The translations under genes were made by a program, and so were the position numbers. The notes under the pieces were generated by a model. The model worked only from the letters and a program-made list of their open reading frames with translations. It was not told the DNA's origin and did no database searches. This document shows, in pieces, positions 16,591 to 24,591 of a stretch of 64,000 nucleotides of DNA; the stretch's first letter is position 1, and the number at the start of each line of letters is the position of its first letter. Origin of the DNA: Gemmatimonadota bacterium (GTDB lineage: Bacteria > Gemmatimonadota > Gemmatimonadetes > Gemmatimonadales > Gemmatimonadaceae); the NCBI GenBank assembly GCA_027307165.1, contig DAHUXM010000034.1, positions 124,001-188,000 of the forward strand. Reading direction: 5' to 3'.

Positions 16591-18269
16591 GCTGCTTCCT
16601 TCACTGGTTCCACCGGATCACCCTCGACGGGTGCGCCCTTCGCGGGAGCAATGTCCGGCTTGCCCTTGCCGGCCGCGCCCGCCGCGTCCTCGGTATCCGC
16701 CATCTGTGCCGCCAGTAGTTTGAGTGAGCTCAACCGCAATGCGACGTCGTCCGGAAGTTCACCCGTTGCGATGTAGGTGACGAACGAATCCATATCGAGC
16801 CTGTCGGCTGCTACTGCATTCCAGAGTACGGCTGCGATCTGCGGATCAACGTGCGGGCTTGCATACGTCGTGTTGATCTTGATCTCGGGAGCCGGAACCC
16901 CTCGGTACATGGCGTGGAATTTCAACGCCTGCTCCATTCCGTCCTGCAATCCTCGACCCACTGTTGCATGGGTCGAGTTCTCCGCCGCGTCGTCAAGCTG
17001 GGCGGCGGTAGCGGTTTCCGTTCCCGACTGCTTACCACGTGCCAGGAACGACATCCCGATGGCTGCCATCTGGTCAACCAGGTCGTCCTTTTCCGCTTTT
17101 GACGAATCCAAGGCTTGTGGATCGGCTGCGACATATGCCGCTTTCGCCTCCGCGTTCTTGGAAACGAGTACCGAGTTCGGCCCGACGTTGATCTCTTTCT
17201 TCCTGCCCGTTTCATCCACTTCCTGATCGAATCCCGCGAGGAAGAGAGTAGGCGCGTGGCACAATCTCATCAGATAACGTCTATCTGATGTCACCTGATA
17301 GTGATCGATGTTGAGCTCTGCCTGCGCGAGTAGAGCAGGATCGCAAACGAACGGGGCTTTGGGCGGGTGGCTGTAGACGATTGCAAGCGGGATCTCGCGG
17401 AAGGGTTTGTGACCCGACTGCAACATGTTGCCACTGTTGATCATGGCGAAGTGCTCGCCTGACGTTCCTTGGGAGTTCCGCTTCTCCCACACCTGAAACG
17501 TGACGCCCGTGTCTTCCAACGAGAGGACCCGGTAACGATCCCTGCAATCGACGCCGAACGTTCCTGATCTGACATCGGTCGGTTCGTAGATCACGACCTG
17601 ACGGACGATGGCCTGACGGGCGTAGCTCTTCACCTGTTCGGCTGAGAGTATTCCCATCGTGTAATCGCGCAAAAGTGCAACCCAGTCGGGAACGTCCACG
17701 ACCCACGAGATGATCCGTTCGGCTGGAACCGTCACCCAGAACGGACGCAATCCAAGAGCTTGTTCGTCTGCCAACGTCAACCCCATTCCTTCCGGGATCT
17801 GTGGAGCGTCCACCAGAATTCCAACGAATCCACCGTTGATTGCTTCCGTTGCCAGTGTCTTGGCGAACACCTCTCCGTGCGTCCCCTTGCCGTCGATGTC
17901 TTCCCAGTCTGCCTTGATCAGTGGATCGGCATCATCTGAGAGTTCAGGAGGCTCTTTGCAGATCATCCCGACAGAGGCTTGAACCGTTCTCTGGTAGTAA
18001 CCTGTTACGTGAGCGATACCGGCCCGAATGGCATACTTGTCTTCCTTCTCAGCCGGCCACTTGGGGAGGTACGTTTTGCCGCGCGCCTTGACCGCTGTCG
18101 ATCCGGACATCAGATCTTCGCAGAGCTGCCTTGCTGCCTGAGCTGCTTTGTATTCGTCTCGCTTGTAATCGGGGCGGCTCTTTGTATCGGCGTCTCCGTT
18201 ACCTGCCGGGATGATCGTCAAGCTATCCGCCGAAGCGGATCCGCCGTTACCTGTATATGGGGTCGTCAT
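16587..18269 (-). CDS. Phage portal protein, DUF4055 family
   Basis: 560 residues. The N-terminal part (YAIRAGIAHVTGYYQRTVQA, residues 79-98, then MICKEPPEL) and the central RPFWVTVPAERIISW and FREIPLAIVYSHPPK segments match the DUF4055 group, which serves as portal in many siphoviruses with P22-type or HK97-type coats. The portal forms the dodecameric ring at one vertex and binds the terminase. The C-terminus is Ala/Pro/Lys-rich and probably disordered. Located 21 bases after the large terminase gene, as expected. Confidence 0.88.
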   Translation of the reverse strand: MTTPYTGNGGSASADSLTIIPAGNGDADTKSRPDYKRDEYKAAQAARQLCEDLMSGSTAVKARGKTYLPKWPAEKEDKYAIRAGIAHVTGYYQRTVQASVGMICKEPPELSDDADPLIKADWEDIDGKGTHGEVFAKTLATEAINGGFVGILVDAPQIPEGMGLTLADEQALGLRPFWVTVPAERIISWVVDVPDWVALLRDYTMGILSAEQVKSYARQAIVRQVVIYEPTDVRSGTFGVDCRDRYRVLSLEDTGVTFQVWEKRNSQGTSGEHFAMINSGNMLQSGHKPFREIPLAIVYSHPPKAPFVCDPALLAQAELNIDHYQVTSDRRYLMRLCHAPTLFLAGFDQEVDETGRKKEINVGPNSVLVSKNAEAKAAYVAADPQALDSSKAEKDDLVDQMAAIGMSFLARGKQSGTETATAAQLDDAAENSTHATVGRGLQDGMEQALKFHAMYRGVPAPEIKINTTYASPHVDPQIAAVLWNAVAADRLDMDSFVTYIATGELPDDVALRLSSLKLLAAQMADTEDAAGAAGKGKPDIAPAKGAPVEGDPVEPVKEAA

Positions 18270-18290
18270 GGGATTGTCGTTTCGGTTGGG

Positions 18291-19679
18291 TTAGCCGATT
18301 GAGTAGTCGGAGATTGACATTCTGTTGCCGCCGGATACCGGGAAGCGGTAGTTCACGTAGTAGCCCAGGGCGTCACTGATATGTGTCAGCTTGGGATCGA
18401 TCTTCTTGTCGATCTCACCCGATCCCCCGTCCAGCGTTCTCACGCCTTCCAGGTCGCGAACGACGTGCGGTGCAGTTGATGGATCGACCATCATCCGAAT
18501 CGTGCCGTCGATCGAACAGGTGCGCGAGTTCATCGCGTTCACCCTTGCACGTTCTGCCGGGTTGCTGTTGGGGACGTAGAACGAAACTCTGTCACCAAAT
18601 CCCTTGAGTCCCTGAGCGGAATCGCCACCCGTGAGAACCTTTCTCGCCAGATCCCAGTCCGATCCCTCGACCTTGGCCGTTCCACGTGCCCCACCCGTTG
18701 CGTCACCGTAGACCTGTACGCCAGCCTCGTGGTCTCGCCAGTCGGACAGAATCTTCCGGCAGACTGCGGGAGTGTTGGAATTGTTCTCTATCCACACTTC
18801 ACCGATCACAGCCGTCCCGATCAGTCCATTCGGGAATGGTAATTCCTGCGCGATCGCAGCCACGCCCGGAGCGACGTTGAAGTCGAGGCAGACGATGAGT
18901 GGTTGGCTCGGATTGTACCGATCACGGAGACGCGCTTTGTTCGCGTCGGTGAACTGGTAGTAGACACGGCCCACGAAGTTGACGAACGAGGCTTCGTATT
19001 CCTGATCGTACGTGAGCGGGTCCAGATCACGCTTGGCCGCGGCGATCTCCTTGGCCGGCAAGATGTCGGCACTCTTCCACGTGTAAGCTCCCCATTCACT
19101 TTCCGGCCCGCGCTCCAACATCTCGGCCTGCGCCTTCGTGAACGTCTCGTAGTAATGGTTTCGTCCCTCCGGCACTCCTATCAGATCACACCAACCATTC
19201 CGATCAGAAAGCGCGGGGCGGACGTTCTCGCCCCACGCCTTTGCCTTCATGTTCGCATACTCGTCCAAGATGCCGCCGTCCCACGGTGATCCTTCAATGC
19301 GCTCGGGTTTGTCGAGTCCAACGACTGAGATTTCGCTACCCGTAACGAGTCGGATGGTGAGCTCCGTTTCCGACGGTGACCCCATCCAAAACTGTTTCGT
19401 CATCGCCTTCAAGTCGGCCCAGTAGATTCGCTTCGCTTGATCTCTGGTCGGCGCGGCCGCGAAGAATCGTGGCGTCTGATCGTGCGCGATGAGCTCGAGA
19501 CGCAAGGCTCTTCGGATCAGCTTCCGCTTGGCTCGCTCCGTTTTCCCTGATCGTCTTCCAGCCGGCACAACGTTGAAGCGGTGCGGACTTGTGGCGTAGG
19601 CCAGCTGAACAGGATGGGCACGTAGCGGCGTCCACCTTCGGGGGAGGGTAGTGTCGATGACCGCGACAGTAGCCGTCAT
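18291..19679 (-). CDS. Terminase large subunit
   Basis: 462 residues. Walker A AGRRSGKT at about residues 40-47, Walker B GGILDEYANMK at about 133-143, and the nuclease part with LIVCLDFNVAPG, VYGDATGGARG and HISDALGYYV carrying the expected acidic residues. The ATPase drives DNA into the prohead and the nuclease cuts the concatemer. The start overlaps the small terminase stop by four bases. Packaging mode (cos or headful) cannot be read from the window. Confidence 0.95.
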   Translation of the reverse strand: MTATVAVIDTTLPRRWTPLRAHPVQLAYATSPHRFNVVPAGRRSGKTERAKRKLIRRALRLELIAHDQTPRFFAAAPTRDQAKRIYWADLKAMTKQFWMGSPSETELTIRLVTGSEISVVGLDKPERIEGSPWDGGILDEYANMKAKAWGENVRPALSDRNGWCDLIGVPEGRNHYYETFTKAQAEMLERGPESEWGAYTWKSADILPAKEIAAAKRDLDPLTYDQEYEASFVNFVGRVYYQFTDANKARLRDRYNPSQPLIVCLDFNVAPGVAAIAQELPFPNGLIGTAVIGEVWIENNSNTPAVCRKILSDWRDHEAGVQVYGDATGGARGTAKVEGSDWDLARKVLTGGDSAQGLKGFGDRVSFYVPNSNPAERARVNAMNSRTCSIDGTIRMMVDPSTAPHVVRDLEGVRTLDGGSGEIDKKIDPKLTHISDALGYYVNYRFPVSGGNRMSISDYSIG

Positions 19680-20422
19680 GCTGCCTGATCCAATCCGTCG
19701 GCTTCGTCCATCTTCCGCATCTCTTCCCGCACCTGTCTCGCAACCTCGGCGGGATCAACGGACGATTCCTTCTCCTTGTAGAAGCCCAACAGCTTGGCGA
19801 CTTCGGAGCGTGCGTCCTGCTGCGAGTGCATCTTGATCTCGATGCCGTCCTTCGTTTGCTTGACGCCGGCGTAGAGCAGACGGGCCGCGGGCGAGAGGTT
19901 CCGCGTGTCGTGCAGGAAGACTTCTCCGTCTCCCATTCCGTTGCATTCCGGGCAATCGTCACGGGGCGGCTTCCTCCGGTCGAACCCTTCGCCCCCCTGC
20001 CGGTCGAACACTTCCTTGCTGTTCTTGGTCTGCTTCGCTTCCCAGATCCGGAAAGCCCGCGTCATTTCAGCATGGGTGAACTGATATTCGAAGTTGATCC
20101 CGTAGCAATGACGGCAACACACGCGCCTGAATTGGATCAGCTCGTTGGGGTCAGCATTCGCAAGTTCCCAGTTCTGGCGTACAAGCGCGTCGGCTGTGAT
20201 CTCGAGACGCTCGGCTCTTTTGGCTTGCGCGGCCTGAATGGCCGATGCGATTTGAGGTTTTGTGAGGTTTTCAGCGCCGATCGCTGCAGCTGTTCTCGTG
20301 CTGTATCCCGCGCGGATGGCTGCCTGCGTGGCGCTCATATCGATCAAGTACTCAGCGACGAACGCGGCCTGCTTCCCCGTCAACGGACGTTCGGGCCGTT
20401 CGGGCTCCTTGGCCTTTGCCAC
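19676..20422 (-). CDS. Terminase small subunit with zinc-ribbon insert
   Basis: 248 residues, start GTG 20422. Residues 14-60 match the small-terminase helix-turn-helix: LTGKQAAFVAEYLIDMSATQ, AAIRAGYSTRTAA and a following helix. A central pair of cysteine knuckles, CCRHCYG (residues about 102-108) and CPECNG (about 157-162), suggests a zinc-binding insert known in longer members of this family. The C-terminal helix would contact the large subunit. It recognises the packaging site. One base separates its start from the RusA stop. Confidence 0.9.
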   Translation of the reverse strand: MAKAKEPERPERPLTGKQAAFVAEYLIDMSATQAAIRAGYSTRTAAAIGAENLTKPQIASAIQAAQAKRAERLEITADALVRQNWELANADPNELIQFRRVCCRHCYGINFEYQFTHAEMTRAFRIWEAKQTKNSKEVFDRQGGEGFDRRKPPRDDCPECNGMGDGEVFLHDTRNLSPAARLLYAGVKQTKDGIEIKMHSQQDARSEVAKLLGFYKEKESSVDPAEVARQVREEMRKMDEADGLDQAA

Positions 20423-20423
20423 C

Positions 20424-20837
20424 TTACCCGATCCTCTCGATCACGATGTCGAGTCTTGGACGGGCGCGATCTACCGGCCCACGGATCCAGTGTACGTCGT
20501 CTATCTGGGAGTCATCTTCGTAGGCTGCGTCGATCAGGGAGTCGTGTGTGAGTTTTTCCCAGTTCGATATATCGCGCGCTTTGTCGCGGTCAGGCTCGTA
20601 GACTGTGGCCGTGATGCGGATTCGACCGTTCACTCGCTTGCGGAGACACTGGAACTGGGCGAGTTGGTGGGCGCTGTCCTTGGCCTTCCGGTATTTGGAG
20701 GTCAGGATCATCCGTCCACCAATGACGCCGTACTTCTCATTGTCGCTGACAAGTACGGGCCACGGTAGTGATACAGTCAGTCGATCACACGCATCCGTTG
20801 ACTGGTTAACGTGTGGTTCTGCGGTTCTCGCACCCAT
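20424..20837 (-). CDS. rusA: Holliday-junction resolvase, RusA family
   Basis: 137 residues. The C-terminal half carries the RusA motif pattern: DRDKARDISNWEKLTHDSLIDA followed by YEDDSQIDDVHW, with the conserved Asp residues used for metal binding and the Asn-x-x-Lys step. RusA cuts four-way junctions and, in phages, clears branched DNA before packaging, which fits its place just before terminase. The only in-frame start is ATG 20837, which lies inside a perfect inverted repeat and has no ribosome site. Confidence 0.88.
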   Translation of the reverse strand: MGARTAEPHVNQSTDACDRLTVSLPWPVLVSDNEKYGVIGGRMILTSKYRKAKDSAHQLAQFQCLRKRVNGRIRITATVYEPDRDKARDISNWEKLTHDSLIDAAYEDDSQIDDVHWIRGPVDRARPRLDIVIERIG

Positions 20838-20866
20838 ACAGGGGAGTATGGGAACCTGTATGGGTG
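20831..20866. promoter_or_regulatory. Perfect 12-base inverted repeat over the rusA start codon
   Basis: Arms cacccatacagg (20831-20842) and cctgtatgggtg (20855-20866) with a 12-base spacer that contains a third partial copy (gtatggg). The rusA ATG lies in the left arm. In mRNA the start codon would be buried in a strong hairpin; in DNA the site looks like an operator for a dimeric protein. No T run follows on either strand. It marks the boundary between the small-gene block and the packaging genes. Confidence 0.6.
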
Positions 20867-20908
20867 GAGTTCAAGATGCGGAGCAAGTTGGTGGAGAGAA
20901 TCTTTCCG

Positions 20909-21133
20909 CTACTCTTTCAGCGGATCGTCGAACTGAACGACGACCACTCCGTTGGGGAGGTTGCCGGCGACTGTTCCCGGCTTGCCGTCTATCACGACGC
21001 GCGTACCGATGGGCGTCGAGAATACTTCGCGAATCATCTCATATCTCCAACTGCTGTCAGGAGCCTCAATCGGGCCAAGTGAGTGTACGCGGGGCCGCGT
21101 GACGGGGCAGACGATCACATGTTCGTCAGTCAT
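20909..21133 (-). CDS. Hypothetical phage protein, SH3-like barrel suspected (74 aa)
   Basis: Start overlaps the upstream stop as ATGA. The C-terminal half (TPIGTRVVIDGKPGTVAGN then GVVVVQFDDPLKE) has the strand and Gly pattern of small barrel proteins; the N-terminal half is unstructured. Function unknown. The 71 bases that follow hold the inverted repeat near rusA. Confidence 0.6.
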   Translation of the reverse strand: MTDEHVIVCPVTRPRVHSLGPIEAPDSSWRYEMIREVFSTPIGTRVVIDGKPGTVAGNLPNGVVVVQFDDPLKE

Positions 21134-21498
21134 CTCTCTGGCGGTAGAAGGGCAGCGAGCTTGGCGGTAAGGCGGTCAAGCTCAAGGGCGTCTTCATCGC
21201 CGCTGCCGTATTCGGCCCGAATGGCCGACGCGGCGCACTCCATGACATAGACATCCTTTCGCGTGATCTTGTACGACGACGTATCGGGAAGGGCTGCATT
21301 CGCCAGCGCGATGATGATGGCGAGGTGTGCGGCGCTATCGTGCGAGGAGGCATCGTCAGACCCGCGGTTGTCAATCGTGAGACCCATTACTGGGTCTATG
21401 GCTGCGGAGAAGCCATCCATGCCATACTGCGTTCCGCGTTGCGCGGATTTCCGCCTCCATTCGTCCGCCGAGAGCGCCGGCTTGATCTCGTCAGTCAT
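21130..21498 (-). CDS. Hypothetical phage protein (122 aa)
   Basis: Not recognised. Residues 50-75 are helical and Ala-rich (SSHDSAAHLAIIIALANAAL); the second half has a charged helix pair ending in LPPER. It is the first gene after a 123-base space with a hairpin and a -10-like box, so it may begin a transcription unit together with rusA and the packaging genes. Confidence 0.55.
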   Translation of the reverse strand: MTDEIKPALSADEWRRKSAQRGTQYGMDGFSAAIDPVMGLTIDNRGSDDASSHDSAAHLAIIIALANAALPDTSSYKITRKDVYVMECAASAIRAEYGSGDEDALELDRLTAKLAALLPPER

Positions 21499-21504
21499 CC
21501 TTTA

Positions 21505-21510
21505 ATTCTA
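21505..21510 (-). promoter_or_regulatory. Possible -10 box (TAGAAT) for a near-leaderless transcript
   Basis: Minus-strand TAGAAT (21510 to 21505) is followed after six bases by the ATG at 21498, so the predicted transcript begins at or next to the start codon. A weak TTCCCC lies 17 bases upstream of the box. The same box and a similar distance to the start codon occur before the chromosomal sigma-factor gene. Confidence 0.35.
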
Positions 21511-21570
21511 TCCTCTGAATTGGAATCGGGGAATCCGTCGACATGCTGCAAGCATTTGCGGCGCAATAGC

Positions 21571-21593
21571 TTAACCCCGGTTTGAGGGGTTAA
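21571..21593. promoter_or_regulatory. Perfect 8-base inverted repeat in an intergenic space
   Basis: Arms ttaacccc (21571-21578) and ggggttaa (21586-21593) with a 7-base loop, in the largest gap of the small-gene block (21499-21621). No T run follows it, so an operator or RNA-processing hairpin is as likely as a terminator. Two imperfect copies of a motif beginning cgtcgac and ending ctgca sit on both sides (near 21537 and 21606). Confidence 0.45.
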
Positions 21594-21621
21594 AACGCCC
21601 ATTTCGTCGACCTTCTGCAGG

Positions 21622-21852
21622 TCAGTCATTGTCTCTGGTATCAGGGGATGGAGAGAGGGCGGCGCGCAGTTGCGCTTCGGCGCTCAATGCACGACGCCGC
21701 CAATCGCCGTACCACCCGATCCGGTCGGCGACTTCTTCGCAAGTGTAGACGCGACCTTCAGCGACAGCGCTGGCGTGGACATCCGCGTGGGCGCGTTCTG
21801 CAATTCGGAGCAATTCCGGATCGCGGATCAATTCGAGCGTTAGGCTGCTCAC
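21622..21852 (-). CDS. Hypothetical phage protein (76 aa)
   Basis: GTG start at 21852 overlaps the upstream stop (GTGA). Helical and charged: ELIRDPELLRIAERAH at the N-terminus, then CEEVADRIGWYGDWRRRALS in the middle. No family recognised; it belongs to the run of short coupled genes of unknown role between the HNH gene and the packaging genes. Confidence 0.55.
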   Translation of the reverse strand: MSSLTLELIRDPELLRIAERAHADVHASAVAEGRVYTCEEVADRIGWYGDWRRRALSAEAQLRAALSPSPDTRDND

Positions 21853-22217
21853 GTAGTATCCCCCTCAATCTCTGATCCGAGTAGACGAGAGATCGCGGCG
21901 TCACGCTTCCGAGCGCACGGAGGGCAGAGCAGGAGATGCGTTCCACGACTTGCGTGATTGCGCTCCCAGTCGCCGCACTTGATTGACTTTCCCATCCAGT
22001 AACCCCCGCCACCGCACCCCTTAACTGCTTCCCGGAGTGCATCGAGGGCAGCCTTATCGACCGCGCGTTGCAGGTTAGCGGCGTTTACAATGAGCGCCGC
22101 GACTGCCGCGACTGCATCGGGCCCTGTCGAGAGTCCGTAAAGTCCGAGATCAGTCACGGCGGCGAGCACGAGCTTGCGTGTCGCGGTGGGCCCTTCGCCT
22201 GCTGTGTTATCTGACAC
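21849..22217 (-). CDS. Hypothetical phage protein with Cys residues in the C-terminal half (122 aa)
   Basis: Start set at GTG 22217 (VSDNTAGEGPTATRK), which shares one base with the upstream TAG; a TTG at 22226 is the alternative. A helical half is followed by KCGDWERN and LLLCPPCARKRD, which could coordinate a metal. The first seven codons match the start of the upstream gene almost base for base. Confidence 0.55.
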   Translation of the reverse strand: MSDNTAGEGPTATRKLVLAAVTDLGLYGLSTGPDAVAAVAALIVNAANLQRAVDKAALDALREAVKGCGGGGYWMGKSIKCGDWERNHASRGTHLLLCPPCARKRDAAISRLLGSEIEGDTT

Positions 22218-22453
22218 TATTTGCAATCCTCCATTTCGCGGTAGCTCCGGATCATCGCGACCACATCGCCGCTCACGGCTGCCCGATCTGCGCGCTGTAG
22301 GACGCCCTCGATCATCATCGCGCCGAACACACCGACGCCACCGGGAAGCGCCTTGTAGGTTGCGAGCAGCTCGCGGGTGCGGGCCTGCATCTTGGGAAAG
22401 TCCTCACCGAGCGTCATCGCATTTCCGGCCATTTCTTCGCCTGCTGTGTTATC
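22193..22453. repeat. Duplicated gene-start sequence (19 identical bases, two copies)
   Basis: The plus-strand sequence cttcgcctgctgtgttatc occurs at 22193-22211 and 22435-22453, and the match continues for six further bases with one mismatch. Both copies encode the first residues of neighbouring small genes, so the 5' ends were copied from one to the other or both genes were made by duplication. Confidence 0.75.
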
Positions 22454-22459
22454 GGACAC
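22217..22459 (-). CDS. Hypothetical phage protein (80 aa)
   Basis: Start set at GTG 22459, because the first residues VSDNTAGE repeat those of the next gene. The C-terminal half (FGAMMIEGVLQRADRAAVS then GDVVAMIRSYREME) resembles a small protein widely seen in early regions of temperate phages, where role is unknown. It overlaps the upstream gene by 11 bases. Confidence 0.6.
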   Translation of the reverse strand: MSDNTAGEEMAGNAMTLGEDFPKMQARTRELLATYKALPGGVGVFGAMMIEGVLQRADRAAVSGDVVAMIRSYREMEDCK

Positions 22460-22718
22460 TGGACGGAACCTCAACAAGCACGTAGCCGCAGCGACGGATG
22501 TACTCAAGGCCTGCGCTCGGGTTGCCGGGATTCCCCTCCGCGCAACTATCTGCGGCTCTGTTCCGCTCATCACGGATCTGATGCAGCGAGTTCGCGAGCT
22601 TGATCCTGTTGCGGCCACCGATAAACGCAAGCCACGCCCCGAGACGGACGCCGTTGGTCTGGAATGACGCGGGCTGTCCGTCCAGTGTGTGCATGTACAT
22701 CGTGCGAGTCTTAGCCAT
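22449..22718 (-). CDS. Hypothetical phage protein (89 aa)
   Basis: Start set at ATG 22718 (MAKTRTMYMHTLDGQPASFQ); longer readings would cover the upstream gene. The middle segment (RLGAWLAFIGGRNRIKLANS) and the C-terminal RRCGYVLVEVP suggest a small folded domain of beta and helix, reminiscent of compact phage DNA-binding or inhibitor proteins, but no family can be named. Confidence 0.55.
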   Translation of the reverse strand: MAKTRTMYMHTLDGQPASFQTNGVRLGAWLAFIGGRNRIKLANSLHQIRDERNRAADSCAEGNPGNPSAGLEYIRRCGYVLVEVPSSVR

Positions 22719-23040
22719 TTGTCTTACCCTGGTTGGAAGATGGGAATTGAGCCGCGTCGATTGCATCGCGGAGCGCGCGTTGCGGATCACCGCAGAACGG
22801 GACCTTGACCCAACCGAATGCCGCATCTCTGCACAGCGTTTCCGGTGTCAAATCTCCAGCCACGAGACCGGCGTGCGATTCCAGCCATTCGATTCGTGCG
22901 GTATCGCGTTCTGCGCTCTCTAGACGGGAGCGGAGGCCTGCCAACTCAGACGCGACCTCACCCAATTCATCGGTCAGTTGTGTGATTAGCGGCTCGAACC
23001 AAGCTGCTACGTCCTCGCGGTACATTCGCTTGTCAAGCAT
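22711..23040 (-). CDS. Hypothetical phage protein, coiled-coil N-terminal half (109 aa)
   Basis: ATG 23040 has a strong ribosome site (GGAGGGAGGAAG) just upstream. Residues 14-60 form a coiled coil (LITQLTDELGEVASELAGLR) that runs into SAERDTARIEWLESHAG; almost the same join (ESAEADRKRLDWLE) is found in the next gene upstream. The C-terminal part (RALRDAIDAAQ) also has a partner there (TLREAIDDAMA). The two genes are therefore diverged copies or share recombined modules. Function unknown. Confidence 0.6.
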   Translation of the reverse strand: MLDKRMYREDVAAWFEPLITQLTDELGEVASELAGLRSRLESAERDTARIEWLESHAGLVAGDLTPETLCRDAAFGWVKVPFCGDPQRALRDAIDAAQFPSSNQGKTNG

Positions 23041-23422
23041 TGCTTCCTCCCTCCTGGTTACGGGCTGCGAACTCTGCCATTGCGTCGTCAATTGCTTCGC
23101 GGAGTGTATTGCCATCACCGATCGCGCCTGAAATCATCGTACTGTCCGACTCGATAGACCACGCCGGAGAGCCAGTCTCGCCCCAATTCAGCGCGCCATG
23201 CTCCGTCCGCTCCAACCAGTCCAGCCGCTTCCTATCCGCCTCTGCACTCTCCACCTGCAACGTGAGCCGGGTAATCTCTGATTCGGCGGTTGAGAGGGCA
23301 GAGAGGATGGTGCGGATGGAATTGCTGAGCGGCAGATAACCATTCCATCCTGCGATGTCCGTCAATTCAGCCTTCGCAGCTTCTACCTGTTCAGCCGTGT
23401 ACTCTGGCGTGGGTGTGGTCAT
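23033..23422 (-). CDS. Hypothetical phage protein sharing modules with its neighbours (129 aa)
   Basis: ATG 23422 overlaps the upstream stop as ATGA. The N-terminus EYTAEQVEAAKAELTDI and the coiled part EITRLTLQVESAEADRKRLD reappear in other genes of this block (24031-24591 and 22711-23040). The C-terminal half (WSIESDSTMISGAIGDGNTL, then REAIDDAMAEF) is a compact domain common in phage early regions. Role unknown. Confidence 0.6.
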   Translation of the reverse strand: MTTPTPEYTAEQVEAAKAELTDIAGWNGYLPLSNSIRTILSALSTAESEITRLTLQVESAEADRKRLDWLERTEHGALNWGETGSPAWSIESDSTMISGAIGDGNTLREAIDDAMAEFAARNQEGGSNA

Positions 23423-23853
23423 GTGATGATCCCCTGTTCGCGGAGCGTGCGGAGTGCGTGCGCCGTACCACCAGCCCAATCCTCGCAATGCGCGGTGCGG
23501 ATAATCGTCATGTATTCGCATTCCTCGGCGATGCCGACGACTGCGGTGCTTCCAGAGTCGCCGTAATTCGCGACCCACATTGGCGTCTCGCGAGTCATGC
23601 GATACGTGCCGCCCTTGTAACCTTCGAACGTCGATCGGTTAGCTGCGCGCAGCACGGATACCAAATCGGCCACGGTCAGCATCTTCGTGTCGCTGAACTC
23701 TGCGAACCCGATCGCCAGATGGTCGTAATATCCTCGATAGCTATCGACCCCCGTTGGCACCATCCCGCAGAAGTCGAAGCGCACGTCCTGATCCTGCGGA
23801 CGCTGCTCCAATAGGTCTGTCAATTCCCCCAGCGTGATCGGCTGCGTGTTCAT
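23419..23853 (-). CDS. Hypothetical phage protein (144 aa)
   Basis: Coupled at both ends by ATGA overlaps. Begins with a helix (ITLGELTDLLEQRPQDQDV), continues with FCGMVPTGVDSYRGYYDHLA and ends with ALRTLREQGIIT. The layout (short helix, then a conserved FxFCGxxPT-like core and a final helix) is seen in proteins of unknown function in actinobacterial and proteobacterial phages; I recognise the type but no activity. Confidence 0.62.
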   Translation of the reverse strand: MNTQPITLGELTDLLEQRPQDQDVRFDFCGMVPTGVDSYRGYYDHLAIGFAEFSDTKMLTVADLVSVLRAANRSTFEGYKGGTYRMTRETPMWVANYGDSGSTAVVGIAEECEYMTIIRTAHCEDWAGGTAHALRTLREQGIIT

Positions 23854-24041
23854 GGCTTAGTCTCCGGTGATGGAAATGATGCAGACGGCGGAGCTTCGGC
23901 ATCACGCCTTGCAATCTCACGCTCGACCGCCTCGTATAGGTCTAATGCATCCCGAGCAAACATGATGTTAATGCCGCCATACTCTGCTGCTGCATGCATT
24001 GCGACCGCCATCATCGACACGGTGTGCTGCTTATCGGTCAC
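23850..24041 (-). CDS. Small hypothetical phage protein (63 aa)
   Basis: Start set at GTG 24041, inside the end of the upstream gene (11-base overlap); the longer frame to 24122 lies wholly in that gene and is not favoured. Helical (TVSMMAVAMHAAAEYGGINI, then ALDLYEAVEREIARRD) with a Pro/Ser tail. Unknown role. Confidence 0.5.
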   Translation of the reverse strand: MTDKQHTVSMMAVAMHAAAEYGGINIMFARDALDLYEAVEREIARRDAEAPPSASFPSPETKP

Positions 24042-24591
24042 GGCTTGACCTCTCTGGTGAGAGTGATGCACGGGGATGTTCTCGGTCGAGCGCTTCGACC
24101 TGGGCCACGGCAAGAGCGGCAATCTTCACGAGCGCGTCACGCCGCATGGCCTGATTAGAGCCGGACACGGTCACGCTTGCACGATGCTCGAACTTCTGCC
24201 GGTAGTCACGCCAATCCGAGATGATGTGCCGGTCGTCGTGTTCCGGCCCACCCCATTGCGCATCCTGCCGCGCACGTTCGGCTCGAATGTCGGCGTATAC
24301 TCCTTCATCCGGCAGGCGTTCGCCGGGCGAGCCGATTGAGATAAGCACTTCGCCGACCTCTGGCTCGTGCTGCGCGAGTTTGGAAAGCCCCATCGTCTGC
24401 ATCCACGGTCGTTCGCTCTCCACCTGCAACGTGAGCCGCCGGATCTCTGCGAGGACGGTACGAATGTCGTCCCGCGATATGTGTGTGGGATGCCAGCATT
24501 CGGCGGGCTCCGTGATGATTGCGGTCAACCCCTCAACAACTTCCGCTACCTGTTCAGCCGTGTACTCTGGCGCGTGGGGGTCAGCCGACAT
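24031..24591 (-). CDS. Hypothetical phage protein with a two-part structure (186 aa)
   Basis: The N-terminal part (EYTAEQVAEVVEGLTAI and RLTLQVES) matches the gene at 23033-23422. The C-terminal part (ADIRAERARQDAQWGGPEHD, then QAMRRDALVKIAALAVAQVEAL) is a module common in temperate phages, with an invariant QWGG and a closing helix; its activity is not known. The mix suggests fusion of a shuffled front to a conserved core. Confidence 0.65.
   Translation of the reverse strand: MSADPHAPEYTAEQVAEVVEGLTAIITEPAECWHPTHISRDDIRTVLAEIRRLTLQVESERPWMQTMGLSKLAQHEPEVGEVLISIGSPGERLPDEGVYADIRAERARQDAQWGGPEHDDRHIISDWRDYRQKFEHRASVTVSGSNQAMRRDALVKIAALAVAQVEALDREHPRASLSPERSSRDR

Larger units (their letters stand above)
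23247..24572. repeat. Recombined short repeats shared by two early genes
   Basis: A 27-base identity (23383-23409 and 24546-24572, beginning ctacctgttcagccgtg) and a 23-base identity (23247-23269 and 24416-24438, beginning ctctccacctgcaac) occur in the same order in two genes. They encode the shared EYTAEQV and RLTLQVES segments. Exact DNA identity flanked by diverged sequence points to recent exchange between the two genes. Confidence 0.75.

Noticed and set aside
21571-21593. Rho-independent terminator
   Set aside because: Stem is only 8 bases with A/T ends and no T run follows on the minus strand; kept as an unspecified palindrome.
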